Positions 35,632-46,639 of a stretch of 64,000 nt of DNA are shown here, piece after piece. Within the stretch, counting starts at the first letter, position 1; each line of letters opens with the position of its first letter. The translations under genes were made by a program, and so were the position numbers. The notes beneath the pieces were generated by a model. That model saw nothing but the letters and a program-made list of their open reading frames with translations, was not told where the DNA came from and searched no databases. The stretch spans positions 868,001 through 932,000 of the forward strand of contig JASJZH010000005.1 of NCBI GenBank assembly GCA_037178975.1. Reading direction: 5' to 3'. Origin of the DNA: Oscheius tipulae. Taxonomy: Eukaryota > Nematoda > Chromadorea > Rhabditida > Rhabditidae.

Positions 35632-35731
35632 TCTGAAGAATTTGGAATTGGATGGGTTTGAGGAAGAGAGGGAAAAATTTGGAGACAGGGAAGGTGCAGA
35701 AAGTGGCTAGTCAATCCGAGCTAGACGTCGG

Positions 35732-35739
35732 TTTATATA
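35732..35739 (-). promoter_or_regulatory. TATA box of GST1
   Basis: TATATAAA on the minus strand, about 100 bp before the GST1 ATG. Confidence 0.55.
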
Positions 35740-35905
35740 GCAACGGGAGGAAGCTCTCATATTGTCAGCACCTGCACCAGCTGAGCGCTGCTCCCCCTCT
35801 CGCATGGCCAATTGTCAGCATTTTCGGGGCGCTCTCTCGCTGTTGTTTGTGTGGTTCGTGGCCTCTATTTTTTGGCAATTGCAAACGGAGAGAGATGGCG
35901 GCGAC

Positions 35906-35915
35906 TGAGTCAGCA
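35906..35915 (-). promoter_or_regulatory. AP-1/Maf-like site upstream of GST1
   Basis: TGAGTCAGCA on the plus strand (TGCTGACTCA on the minus) contains an AP-1 core next to a TGC/GCA Maf half site. Such sites drive oxidative-stress induction of GST genes in animals. Position about 275 bp before the ATG is sensible; binding is not shown. Confidence 0.4.
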
Positions 35916-36203
35916 ATAGGCTGTAATAGGAAACATACGAATAAGAACTGGACCAAAGATCAGATGGTGATAAAGGATCCAATTGAGGAAATTGTCATCC
36001 CGTTCAAGTACACATGGTGCGCTTGCAAAAAAAAAAGAGGTTCAGATCTTTGAAGAGACAGAGATCAGAATGTCTTAGTCTCTCTGTCACTCTATCCGTC
36101 TGTTCCTCTGTCTCTGTATCTGTTTCCGTGCTCCCAACAGACTCACTTCTTATCACCCCACAAACAATACAGTGATAAAGCAAGAATTTACGTTCATCAC
36201 AAT

Positions 36204-36870
36204 TTAGAACACAGTCTCAGGCCTGGTCTCGATCCATTTCTTCAAATCCGGATGCGACTGAACCTTCTTGTAGTGTTTCCTCATCTCCGGGAACTCGTCC
36301 AGAACTTCTGGAGCGTTCTTTTCGAAGAAGGACGATGTCAGTTCGGCAATCATGAGATCCACATAGGTCAGAGAGTCACCGACCAAGTAGCCGCTTCCAC
36401 TGTTCTTCAGAGCGCGAACGAAGTAGGGTAGATTGGTCTTGGCGGCTGGGAGGAAGATTTCCTCCTTGAGCTTCTCCTTGTCCCCTTCTCCGACTCCGAA
36501 AATGACAGCAATGTAGGGCTGGAAGGATTTGCAGAAGTCCTTGAACTGGTCCGACAGGGCGTCGACTTGGGCCTCGTCCCAGGCGTTCTTGCCGGCAAAG
36601 CCTGAAAATAGATTTTCGTAAGTGACAGAGAGACAGTAACTCACCATATTTTCTAGCCAGATACCGAGCGATGGCACTGCTCTGAGCCAGCTGTTTCCCA
36701 TCCTCCTTCAAGACCGGGACCTGTCCAAATGGCATGGATGGTTTCAGAGCTGGCCAGTTGTCTCTCTCGACTCTGTGATCCTCGAACTCTTGCTTGGCTA
36801 AGAACAAAAGCTGTCTGTGGACTTCTGCCGCACCACGACCGTTCCAGTAGGTGACCTTGTAGTGAACCAT
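36204..36870 (-). CDS. Sigma-type glutathione S-transferase 2
   Basis: Two exons (36870-36645 and 36601-36204) separated by a 43-nt intron. The protein begins MVHYKVTYWNGRGAAEVHRQ and contains MPFGQVPVLKEDGKQLAQSS, GKNAWDEAQVDALSDQFKDF and GSGYLVGDSLTYVDLM. It ends ETRPETVF. All residues expected of the glutathione site are present. The ATG follows CGTTTCAGAAC, a likely trans-splice acceptor, and TATAAATA lies about 90 bp upstream. It is divergent from GST3 across a simple-repeat array and shares the intron position with both neighbours. Confidence 0.93.
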
Positions 36871-36957
36871 GTTCTGAAACGAGCTATGAAGTAGGGACTG
36901 AGAGACAGAGAGAAGAGAGGAATAAGAATCCGATGTCAGGGCAACCGCTCTGCACTC

Positions 36958-36965
36958 TATTTATA
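36958..36965 (-). promoter_or_regulatory. TATA box of GST2
   Basis: TATAAATA on the minus strand, about 90 bp before the GST2 ATG. Confidence 0.5.
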
Positions 36966-37096
36966 ATTGGAATCGGGGCACAACATTTTATGTCCGACCT
37001 GTGTCTTTCTTTGCTGTCTCTGTTTGCAATGCTATTTCGTAACCTGGGTCACAAAGTGGGAACAGAGATTGTGCCCAGGCCAATTAGACTGGGACA

Positions 37097-37417
37097 AACA
37101 GAGACAGAGACAGAGACAGAGACAGAGACAGAGACAGAGACAGAGACAGAGACAGAGACAGAGACAGAGACAGAGACAGAGACAGAGACAGAGACAGAGA
37201 CAGAGACAGAGACAGAGACAGAGACAGAGACAGAGACAGAGACAGAGACAGAGACAGAGACAGAGACAGAGACAGAGACAGAGACAGAGACAGAGACAGA
37301 GACAGAGACAGAGACAGAGACAGAGACAGAGACAGAGACAGAGACAGAGACAGAGACAGAGACAGAGACAGAGACAGAGACAGAGACAGAGACAGAGACA
37401 GAGACAGAGACAGAGAC
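37097..37417. repeat. (ACAGAG)n array, about 53 uninterrupted units
   Basis: A pure hexanucleotide array of about 320 bp lies between the divergent GST2 and GST3 genes. All six frames are open through it (for example Glu-Thr or Leu-Ser repeats), but these are artefacts of the repeat. The same motif in degenerate form fills many introns of the window. Confidence 0.97.
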
Positions 37418-38027
37418 TCATCCATAAATCGTTATCCCTCTAGGCTATTTGTCATCTTCCAGCAATCTTCAATGATGCGAAAATGCTGACAAATGCCCGC
37501 CCCTTTCTGCACTGGAAACTTCCCTTTCCTCACATAAATAATAGCCAGGTCAGCCCGTTGGGTGGCATTGGACGCTCTCTCTTGGCTTGTTTACCTTCCA
37601 CCTCCTATCATTGCTGGCATTCCGCAGTTATACTGACGCGTTTTCTACTCTCTAAAGTATACCCAGTTCAAATATCGCCCATAGAAAAGGTATGAGGAAA
37701 TTAATGGGAGCCTTGAGCCCTGATCGATCGTGCAGAGGTGATCTTTGGCACTGTTTGCTGGCATCCTTTGTCGTTTCAATTTGAAAGACAGGGAGGCAGC
37801 AAAATCGATACTGCTCTCTACCTTTTATTTCGCTTTTTCCCCGAGTACAAAAAAGCTACCCAGTAATTCCTCTCCGCGTTCACAGATCCCGCTCATATCC
37901 AAACACACTTTCTCTTTATTTTTTTTCCATCTGCACTCGGCTGTGACCATGGCAATAGATTCGCTCCGCCTTTTCCTCCTCTCTCAGCCCTCCCCCTACC
38001 ATCTAGTCATCTCCTTGTTTCTAGAAA
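37418..38027. other. GST3 upstream region
   Basis: No supported gene. CACATAAATAATAG at about 37537 is an AT-rich possible promoter element. TTGTTTCTAGAAA precedes the GST3 ATG. Confidence 0.4.
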
Positions 38028-38692
38028 ATGGTCAGCTACAAGCTCGTCTACTTCAACGGCCGTGGAGCTGGAGAGGTCATTCGACAGATCTTCTCCGTAG
38101 CCAAGGTCGACTTCGAGGACAAGAGAGTTAACCGCGATGACTGGCCAGCTCTCAAGGCTAGCATGCCTTTCGGACAGATGCCCGTTCTGGAAGAGGATGG
38201 CAAGCAACTGGCTCAGTCCTTGGCCATAGCTCGTTATTTGTCCAGGAAGTTCGGTGAGTTATGCGTTCTAAGGAAGAGAGACAGCGGTATCTTTCAGGCC
38301 TTGCCGGAAAGAACGCCTGGGAAGAGGCCCAGGTCGACGCTCTGGCCGACCAGTGGAAGGACTTCACCACCGCCATCCGTCCCTACGTCGTTGTCCTCCT
38401 CGGATTTGCCCAGGGAGACCTCGAGAAGCTCAAGGAGGAAACCTTCCTCCCGGCTGTCAAGCAGCACTTCCCCTTCTTCGTCAACGCCTTGAAAAAGAGC
38501 GGTCGCGATTACTTGGTTGGAGACTCTCTGACCTATGTTGATCTGATCGTCGCCGAGTTTGTGGCCCAGATCGATGGGAAGGCTCCCCAGGCTGTTGATG
38601 GTTTCCCGGAGCTCCGTGAGCACTACAAGAAGGTCCACAGCAACCCGGAGCTGAAGAAATGGCGTGAGAGCCGTCCCGAGACTCCTTTTTAA
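38028..38692 (+). CDS. Sigma-type glutathione S-transferase 3
   Basis: Two exons (38028-38253 and 38298-38692) with a 44-nt intron at the same position as in GST1 and GST2. It starts MVSYKLVYFNGRGAGEVIRQ, with MPFGQMPVLEEDGKQLAQSL, GKNAWEEAQVDALADQWKDF and GRDYLVGDSLTYVDLIVAEF. It ends ESRPETPF. It is closest to GST1 in the C-terminal half. Codon use is more GC-rich at third positions than neighbouring genes, which may mean high expression. The poly(A) signal AATAAA is about 60 nt after the stop. Confidence 0.94.
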
Positions 38693-38749
38693 GGCGGGAG
38701 AGAAGAAACTGTGATCTCTGTTAACTATACTCTTCTCTGTCTTTTGATT

Positions 38750-38755
38750 AATAAA
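38750..38755 (+). terminator. Poly(A) signal of GST3
   Basis: AATAAA in GATTAATAAAGAGC, about 58 nt after the GST3 stop codon. Confidence 0.7.
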
Positions 38756-38794
38756 GAGCACTTTCCAGGTGACTCTTGTCCCTCTGCGGTTGGA

Positions 38795-38990
38795 ATCTTT
38801 ATTTCTCGTGATGCTGTGGCCCAGCGTATTGTAGCACTCCATGACTAAACAGATCTTGTGGCAGCCCTTACCCGTCTCACACGGAACATATATCTAAAAG
38901 TTGCTAGGTTATCATTTCTGGTACCCTACCATGTTAGTGTTTTCAGTTTTCAGAGAGGGGGAACCGGAGGATGAATAGCCACACAGCCAT
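38795..38990 (-). CDS. Possible small secreted Cys-rich peptide
   Basis: A minus-strand exon at 38990-38964 gives MAVWLFILR, followed by a GT...TTTTAG intron of about 73 nt. Exon 2 reads IYVPCETGKGCHKIC and LVMECYNTLG. The layout resembles the split-signal peptide family, but the frame runs on past an AATAAA at about 38799-38804, so the 3' end is not resolved. Confidence 0.35.
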
Positions 38991-40096
38991 GATTTTTTAG
39001 AAAGGTCGTTTCCACATGTATACGGTCATCATTGCTGATACATCCCCGAAAAGGGCTGGAAACAACCAGGATGCCAAGTACGAGGAAATGAAGACTACAA
39101 TTGAGTATTGATAGAGCTTACGAAGAGTAGAAGCCGCATTTCCTATTAGTTCCTCTCGAAAAGGCATAGTATTTATTGGAGCATGAGAGTTCATTATTGG
39201 GTCTGAATGCCATAGACAGGGAGAAGGAGACAAAAAGACGCAGAGAGTCGGAAAGACAGGGAGACAGTGTCACAGATGATGACTGGTAATAGACTCAGTC
39301 GTAATTGATGTTATAGGGTCGGTCTGTCTTAATAGGCCTTGTACTTTTGAAGAATTAAAACAATTACCACATGAGAGTCTTGTAGTGAGCACACTGCACC
39401 CCGTTCCAGACGTGTCTGGGTGTCGAAAAGGGCTCATCTCGAGGAAAAGAAACAGAAGCATAAGGAGAAAAATCTGAAAGACACTAGAAGATCAAAGCAC
39501 CTGAAGTTATCTGAAAGAGGAGATGCATACTGGCTGAATGTAAAGAGAAACTTTGGGCTTGAGCTTTGAGGTGGGAATGCTAATGAGATTATTGGACTGT
39601 CTGGAACGGTAGAGGCTCTCTCTGTCTGTTTGTCTGTGTCACTGTTACCCGTCTCCTTCTGCAACCCTGGAGAACAACCGCTCATCGGAGCCCCACTGGC
39701 AGGCTTCTGCCCTTTTGTACGTCAAGCACTGACTGGGTAAAGCCTCTCGTCTGCGACAAGTCCGCTGGAAAGTGCGTTAACAAGAGGAACATGCTCTTCC
39801 GCAACTGGCTGAACTTTGCCATTATCGTAGGGCTTTCAGAAAGAGTCACGGCAGTTATTTCAGTGTGGCCTGAATCATTGCCCAAACTTCTCGCATTCTT
39901 CAACAAAATGTCTCGGGGGTCCCGCAACTCTTGACCGCTATCAATCGATCCGATCGCGCGGCAATCGGCACCCAACCCGCCTACACTACTTTCCCACGCC
40001 AGGTAAAATTGATTTTCTTTGCTTTTTCTCACTCTCATTTTGTCTTTTTCATCCAATTATCTTAAAAATACATCATAATGACAAAAATTAAGGTGG
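38991..40096. other. Mostly unassigned; Cys-rich plus-strand remnant
   Basis: Between 39653 and 39806 the plus strand reads CNPGEQPLIGAPLAGFCPF and, in another frame, LVCDKSAGKCVNKR. Together these look like a lustrin- or EB-type Cys-rich module broken by a frame change. A minus-strand hydrophobic frame (YSIVVFISSYLASWLFPAL, about 39030-39110) is unassigned. Nothing else is supported. Confidence 0.3.
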
Positions 40097-43000
40097 ATGG
40101 ACCTACCGGTCCCGTCACGGGAGGCCAGAGGAAAGTCAGCCGAGTTTGATGGGCGCAGGATCAACACTGTCCAGCCTATGCATCAAGGTAGGTCTTTTAT
40201 TTAATTTTTATGTTAAAGGGTTTCTAAACGACCACATTTTTAGGAGAATCGATGCTAATCAACCTGATGAAAGAGCACCAACAGCAACAAGCTGCCCAAG
40301 CCGCCTCTAGCCAACAGAGTGTCATTGGACTGAGTGAGCAGCAGAAAATGATGCAGGGTAGGCCATTTTACAACTTTTTTGACAGAGTATCCAGGTACCA
40401 CAAACTCTGGATCCATCCTGGAAGACAACGATCGAAAGCTACAACAAATGCTGGAGAAGTACCAGAGCCAGGTGAAGCTACAGGCGCAAAGGAATCCGAC
40501 ACCGGCGCAACAAAAACAGTCTTCGAGGAACAATTTGCACAAGATTGAGAAAGTGTGAGTCTCTGTCTCTATCAAAAGAACACTCCGATGACGTCACCAA
40601 ATGTTTCTCGGCCATGCTTCGACTGGTAAAAGATAAGTCTTGATGTCCATTGAACAAGATAGCCGGAAATGAAATCACTACAAAATTTCAGAGCCAGTAC
40701 CGTCCAACGGAATGGAGGAGCTGTCCCCCAGGGGAGGACAATGAGTCACTCTCAGCCCTGTCTAATAGCCATTACGGATCGACCTCCCGAGTAGTAAGTA
40801 CACTGCTCTTTTTGTTTATCTTATCGCACGGTTCCAAACAATTCCGAATAGTCTATGGGAGGCGCCGAACAGTCAGAAGGGCCAACGCCCTTTGAGGAAC
40901 ATTTTCTGACAGAGAGCATTGGAAATTTTTAGTACGCCTCATCCTGTAAGTCATCCGTATCAGAGACGGTCATCTGGGTCTGGAGAGCAACAGGCGGCTG
41001 AGATGACCGGTAATGGACTGGGAAATCAGAGGGTAGGTGATCTGTTTATCTGTCTCTCTGTCTTTCTGTCCCTCTGCCTTTTTGTCTTTCCGGCTTACTC
41101 ATTCCGATAAGACCGATTAGAAAAGCTTACTAGACTACGGAACTGCCATTTCTTCATCGACATGCGTCTTCAGGTACCCAATAACCAAAAACTGGTCAAC
41201 TCTCTCCGAGAGGAGAACCTACACCTCAAGAGGGAAATGGATACCTTGAAGAAGAAGTTACTGAAGCTGCAACAGGTTAGCTAAGATTCACATTGATTTC
41301 CATTGAACTGTTACAGATTGAGACAGCTTACAACCGAATCGAGCACGAATACGATAGCCTACTTCGAGAGAAAGAAAGACAGGATAGTTTGGAGAAGAGT
41401 GCCTTGGCCCAAATGGAGATTCACTTGAAAAGAGCCATGGCAGAGAAAGATGCCTTACAGGAGAGACTGGAGCAGAGCTCGACTTCTATGGCCAACTATC
41501 AACATGCCCAGGCTGTGGAGAAGATCAATCAGCTGAACATGGTTCTAGCGGATCTGATTACGCAGAGTAAGTGAGAGAGAAACAGAGAGACAAAGAGATA
41601 GAGAGATAGTGCAACCCCCTCGCTTTCAGACAAAGACCTCCAAGCTTGCAAAGATCGTCAGCGACTGGAAATCGACGCCCAGACAGCTACTCTGGAAGAG
41701 CAACGAAACCACATTGCATTTCTGGACAAAGCCTTGAGTAATGCTCAGGAGAGGCTGACCAAGAGAGAGAAGGTGGGTTTCATCTCTGTCTGTGTCACAG
41801 TCTCTTCCTTTTTAGACCTGTGAAGAGCTCTCACATGTAGCTGACACTAACAGACAGCTACAGAGACAGCTGCAAGAGACCCTTATGGACAAACAGGCCC
41901 GGGACGAGGCTCATTCCACTGAAAGAGCCCAATGGGAGATGGAAATCACGCAGCTGAAAATGCAGTTGAACAAGGTATCTCACCTGTATTCTCTCAACTG
42001 TCTCTCTTTCAGGATGCATCGCTGTCCGGTAGCCTCAAACGTTCTTCAGCTGTCCGTCTCTCAACAGACACCAACGATGAGACCCTGACCCGGCTCAAGA
42101 AGACCATCTATAGCAAGGACGAGAGGATAACGCAGTTGGAAAGAGCAGTGGTGGATCTGAGACAAAAACAGCACGAGGAGATAGACAGGAAGAACAGTCA
42201 GATGATAGCGCTGAGCGAGAATCTGGAGGCAAAGGTCCAGAAACTGGAAGAGGAGAAGAGCGAAAAGGAGAGAAGGATAGCCGAGCTGATGGAAGAGAGG
42301 GAGAAGCTGGGAGAGATAATTGGAGAGAGCAGGTGAGAGACAGTGAAACAGAGAGACAGAGAGACAGAGGTTGCTACATTCCATTTTCAGGGGCGACTAC
42401 TTCTACTCCAGAGAGCGGGAAGACGGGACAGCTTCCCGAGATTTCCGTCGTCTGGAACAGATGAGAGAGAACATTCAGGAGAGGAAGAAAAGAAGCCGAG
42501 TCACGATTCCTGGCGGTCTTATAACTGACCACGCCCGTTCCAACTCCGGATCCTACGTTCAGACGACTTCTCCTCACAGGTCACAGCTTTTTTGTGGCTT
42601 TGAACCCCTCATTTCAGGACCGGCGCATTCCAAAGTCCCTTCTTCGATCATTCCGTTTTGCCAGACCTTCCTGGCATCACTTACAGCTCCTCGAGACCGA
42701 TGGATACCAATGGTAATGGCTATGGACTGTATACAACTACTGTGGCATTCAGGTGAGTCAAGCTTAGTCTTTGCTTTTTTCTTGTCCATATCAGTGTGCT
42801 GCAAAACTACCGTGTTTACATTCCTTGCTTCCTAGACAACCTCTAATACAACACATTGATCCGAAGAATTCGAAATTTTGTACCCAGTTGGTACATAGCT
42901 TGTCGATCTTTAGTTTTTCAATAGTCTGGAGCTAACTCCCAGCCTATATTTATTACCTGTGGGATTACAGAATCGGCAGAAAAGAATAGACAAGGAGTTC

Positions 43001-43632
43001 AGTGTGTCTATAAACTTACTAGCCCTGTTCAAAACTGCATAGAACAGACCATCTGCTTGTGGTAACTTTTTGCCAATAGATTCGCGCTTTTGGTTTGTGA
43101 CCTCGTGGATTCATGAAGTTTTCTCTAGGTTCGGAACAGCGTTAGGCCCCTTTTAGTTCCCTAGACGCTGTCAGGACAGACATTAGTAGACAGCAGAGAA
43201 ATGGCAAAACTTCTAGGAAGAAAACTAAGATGCAGACAGTAAGAGTAAATGCTGAACTGTTCAGCACCGGTACAACAGAGACATGATCTGTTTTTGCCGT
43301 TTTCAGAAATCTCAGGCAGTTTTTCTATCCAGCTTCTTCTTTCCCTCTGTAGCCTGTAGTCCCCTAGATTCCATCTCAACACCCTGAACTCTTTCAGAAG
43401 TCAAGACACTGGCCTAGCCGACTCTCTTGGCTCAATCAATTCCTTTCCCGAGCCAAACGAGCCCGTACAGGAGGCCTCAAAATACTATGAACTAGTCCTA
43501 CAAAATGATACCTTGGTCAAACGGACACGTTCCATTCCTACGAGGAAACAGGGACAAGTTGGTAATGAAAGCACAAATTGCAGAGGAGGCGACGACATCG
43601 AGCTGACCGAGCCCCCGGCGTGGAAACCTTGA
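40097..43632 (+). CDS. Angiomotin-like coiled-coil protein
   Basis: A multi-exon gene from ATG at 40097 (MDLPVPSREARGK) to TGA at 43630-43632. The N-terminal part is Gln-rich (LMKEHQQQQAAQAAS). The core is a long coiled coil: LVNSLREENLHLKREMDTL, LQQIETAYNRIEHEYDSLLR, LEKSALAQMEIHLKRAMAEK, ITQNKDLQACKDRQ, HIAFLDKALSNAQERL, and SKDERITQLERAVVDLRQ. The heptads and their order follow the AMOT coiled coil (ETE.QRVSEAYENL, ALEKAMRNKLE, IRDQALSNAQ) as I remember it. In animals AMOT proteins bind YAP and junction or actin components. The C-terminal 150 residues are Ser/Pro-rich. Exons between 40680 and 41170 are unresolved, and one apparent stop at about 40930 must be avoided by splicing. Several introns carry GAGACAGAGAGACAG. 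Confidence 0.65.
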
Positions 43633-44053
43633 AGTGAACCCGAGAAATCGACCGAAGTTCCAAGAAATTGTGATTAGATATAGCTAGTCTGGCCCCCTTT
43701 TGTATATAGCTTCATGTCTTGGGTCCTGCCAAGAAGATGTTTCGTCGTGACGGGACCCAAGAATCCCTTGCATACTACTTACGCATAATTACTTAGTTTC
43801 TTCCTTTAAGTTTGTGTCCCCTTCAGTTGTCCTTGATTCAGAATCTGTGCCTTGCCCAAACATATTCTTTGCTCACTGTTTTTGCGAATACGCCCCTTGT
43901 TCAAGAGGAATCCCGAACATTCATAATCTGTGATCGAAGTAGAGAGGAAATAATGAAATAGTGATACAGAGAGACAGAGTCAGAGATAGAGAGAAATAGA
44001 GACTGAGAAACAGAGAGACAGAAAGACGGAGAACCAGTTTATTTCCCGATCTT
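43633..44053. other. Intergenic with purine tract
   Basis: GAGACAGAGTCAGAGATAGA-type repeat at about 43967-44035. AATAAAC for the minus-strand peptide gene lies near 44037. No other gene was seen. Confidence 0.5.
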
Positions 44054-44407
44054 CTACAGTGGTTCAGTCTTGGGTCGAGCCAGAGTACAGACCCCGCCGA
44101 AACAGAGTTCATCGTACTTCTCGTGACATGCACTGTTGTTCGAGCAGGACTTCTTGGTTGGCTGAAGATCTTGACCTTACTTCCGGATTGAAACCCACAA
44201 TAATGTTGAGTTTGGTTTTTTTCCAGCAAGACTTCCTCAGACAGACTTCATCCATAGAGCAAGAGTCATTGGTACATGCATGGGACACAACGACTATGAG
44301 AAGAATCTAAAGGAATGACACGAAAGCTCGAGTTGCCTAATTTGTGTGTGTTTCGACTCTGGAACAGAGAGACAGAGAAACCAGCTTACCAGGAGAAGAA
44401 GACGCAT
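44054..44407 (-). CDS. Small secreted two-knot Cys-rich peptide, split-signal family
   Basis: This is the clearest family member. Exon 1 (44407-44390, 18 nt) encodes MRLLLL. After an intron of about 95 nt with a GTAAGC donor and CCTTTAG acceptor, exon 2 gives ILLIVVVSHA, completing the signal peptide, and CTNDSCSMDEVCLRKSC. A 37-nt intron follows. Exon 3 gives KSCSNNSACHEKYDELC and FGGVC and ends KTEPL with TAG. There are two four-Cys knots in tandem (C-x4-C-x5-C-x4-C and C-x5-C-x6-C-x3-C). All splice sites and the start are canonical. The secreted peptide function is unknown; I matched no named family. Confidence 0.7.
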
Positions 44408-45080
44408 ATTTGTAAATGGCAGACGGAGTGTTAAAGAGCGTCGTGAGACGGTTCGATGTGGTTTCAAATGATTGCGTGGTGTTTGCTGAGAAAAAAGGAA
44501 GGTCGATTGATCAGTACGCACGGTATCAGTCTTTTATTGAATGACAGAACTGCTTTATACAGTGTGACCTTTTCCTTCCAAGAACTGACAAATCTGAGCT
44601 GCAGTTGGACGAAGGGACCCCAACGGTTTGATCTTTTCATTGTCATCGCGTCTCTCAGATCTTAGGCAAGCTACGATCAGCTCAACTAGATTCTCGTGCA
44701 AGTCGTCTCGAATTTTCGGTCGGACAGCTCTGTTTAGCAACAATGCTTCTTTCAGCCTTCTTCTCTATCGGAGACAGAGAAAAGAATTACTTAAAGAATA
44801 TTAGGTCGAGTCAACTAAACTCCCACCGGCCATCATGAGTGATTAAGTCAAGGACCATTTCGTAACTCCAAATATCGCTCGAATAGTCGGAGAAAGCCAA
44901 ACCACTGAAGCGTTTCCGGAGCCGAGAAACGAAGTGATGAATTAGACTGAAGGTTGTTGTACATACGACAGACTCACTTTGAAGTTATAGTATCAGCATT
45001 TGGTCGTCTTCTGAAAGACTGAAAATCACCCAACTTCAAATAGAAACGTCCATTCTCCGGCTTTTTCTGACTTTCCGATG

Positions 45081-45122
45081 TTCTGCATCTGCTCTGCAAA
45101 GTTGTAGAGCAGATGCAGAACA
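45081..45122. repeat. Perfect 16-bp-stem hairpin
   Basis: GTTCTGCATCTGCTCT, a 10-nt loop, and the exact complement. A looser relative (GTTCTGCAAAGTTGT ... ACAACTTTTCAGAAC) lies at about 12994-13042 in the nicotinic receptor intron. Confidence 0.75.
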
Positions 45123-45440
45123 CTCGAAAAAAAATACGTAATTTTTTTCTTATATTAATAAATGAAGTAAGGGGTACTTATATTAGAGCTTTTACGGTAA
45201 GTAGAAGTTAAAAGTTTACCTCGATCGAGGCTTCCGCCAGCCATCACGGACCCCTGGTTTAATCTGTTGGGAATATGTAAATAATCTGCCTCGTATATTC
45301 CGTACAGCTTGACGATGTTTGGGTGCTTTCCTCTCTTAAAAAAATATACTAAAAATAAAATAGTGCGTTTTCTTTATGCCCCGGCGAGCTTTTTGTCTAG
45401 CCGGTGGAATAATGGAACCAGGGCACTGAAAACACCTCTA

Positions 45441-45800
45441 TGAATGACCGAAATCGTAGCCATATAGCCTGTATCTATCAGCATCTAATCCTTTGGTATG
45501 AATGTGGGAAGCACAGGGACTTTGCACGTAGAACTGGACGTCTACGACTTCTGACCTCATTTTCGGATAGACCAAAACAAAGCTCAATTTTTAGAGCCAA
45601 GATTACAGGTTCCACCTTTGTAATGTTCACCAAAAATCCGTGATCTGCTCTATAAGATTGAAGAACGCGCAAAACTCGAAAAATGTTTTGGTCTACTCGA
45701 GAATGTCGCAGACTTCCAGTTCAAGCTGTAAAGTTCCTGCACTTCCGACATCCTTACCATGATGTTGGATATACAGGCTAGATGGCTACGATCGGTCATT
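45441..45800. mobile_element. Non-autonomous DNA element with ~33-bp terminal inverted repeats
   Basis: The left end (ATGACCGAAATCGTAGCCAT at 45441, continuing ATAGCCTGTAT) and the right end near 45770-45800 (ATACAGGCTAGATGGCTACG...GGTCAT) are inverted copies. The interior, about 300 bp, has no coding signal. A third copy of the end is at about 47340-47362. Probable MITE-class element inserted in the decayed kinase locus. Confidence 0.55.
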
Positions 45801-45809
45801 TATAGGCTA

Positions 45810-46262
45810 TTCCGGAGTTATAAGAGCCATGATTTTATTAAATTCCCGGCTAGCCAAAAGTTTAGCCAGGGACATAAAGAAACGGCTCTGGTCTAAATGA
45901 AGTGGTCACATGCAAAAAAGTGGTCCCAAAACAAGCATAGGGATTTTTCACCTGAACTAAAAGGGTTTTAACCCGAAGCGATTGGGCGATGCCATACATC
46001 TATAGGCTTAGTGCCAGTACACCATTGCCTGATGCACATCCTAAGTTTGCACCAAGAAGCTCTACCAGGGTTTTTGGGTGCGGCTCTTGAATGCAAACTG
46101 CTGCTGCGGTATAGCGGCACTAAGCCTATAGATGTATGGTATTCCTCTCGCTTCAGCACATTCACAAAAAAAAATGAAGTCTTTGGGACCACATTTTTTT
46201 TTTACAATTTTTCATGGGGCCACTGTTTTTGCATGGGACAAATTTTTTAGACCAGAGCTAAA
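45810..46262. repeat. Large palindromic foldback element
   Basis: The innermost arms, CCATACATCTATAGGCTTAG (45992-46011, continuing TGCC) and its complement at 46115-46138, are exact over 24 bp. Pairing continues outward imperfectly (GTGGTCCCAAA against TTTGGGACCAC; GCTCTGGTCTA against TAGACCAGAGC) to about 45888 and 46262. The sequence further left (45810-45890) recurs inverted at 47238-47325. Confidence 0.65.
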
Positions 46263-46639
46263 GAAACCCTCCAAATTCTTACCAGGCTCGCAAGCTTTTC
46301 CACTTCCTTTCTTTCATGTTCGCCAAATTTGTGAAATATTTTAACACAGACAAATCTTAAATCGTGGAGAACGCTAACATGCTACTACTTACACAAACCC
46401 CGTTATGTTGGCTGCAAAAGTAGTGCCTTCACCTCCTCCCATCAAAAACTGCAGACCATTCAAACGTGTCTGGCTCCTCTTCATATTCGTTCTCTGGCTA
46501 TACGATAATAAAATGGTTGCATCTTACCTACTGTTTTGTTTTCTTCCATTGAGAAGAGAGAGGGAGAAATATGAGCTCTAGGCTACCTTAAATGGACACT
46601 GACATGGCGGGTGTATGGATGTCCTCCGGGCACGACTTT

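Larger units (their letters stand above)
35632..36203. other. GST1 upstream region
   Basis: It contains the TATA box and AP-1/Maf-like site listed separately and a pyrimidine tract at 36075-36125. No other gene was supported. Confidence 0.5.
44464..46560 (-). pseudogene. Decayed kinase gene invaded by foldback repeats
   Basis: Minus-strand fragments in kinase order: LMGGGEGTTFAANITG (Gly loop, about 46440), KHPNIVKLYGIYEADYLHI (45.3 kb), VMAGGSLDRG (hinge side), YLKLGDFQSF (DFG changed to DFQ, 45.04 kb), YSSDIWSYEMVLDLITHDG (helix F, 44.86 kb) and RPTAAQICQFLEGKG (subdomain XI, 44.6 kb). The catalytic-loop exon is absent; a perfect hairpin at 45081-45122 sits where it would be. About 1 kb of inverted-repeat DNA (45.4-46.3 kb) separates the Gly loop from the next piece. 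It is related to the kinases at 22.8-26 kb. Either a pseudogene or a pseudokinase with long introns. Confidence 0.6.

Noticed and set aside
36376-36598. Alternative frames inside GST2 exon 2
   Set aside because: They are shadows of the GST frame, which alone gives the conserved helical domain.
36933-37443. Long open frames through the (ACAGAG)n array on both strands
   Set aside because: A hexamer without stop codons is open in all six frames. There is no start context, splice structure or non-repeat coding sequence.
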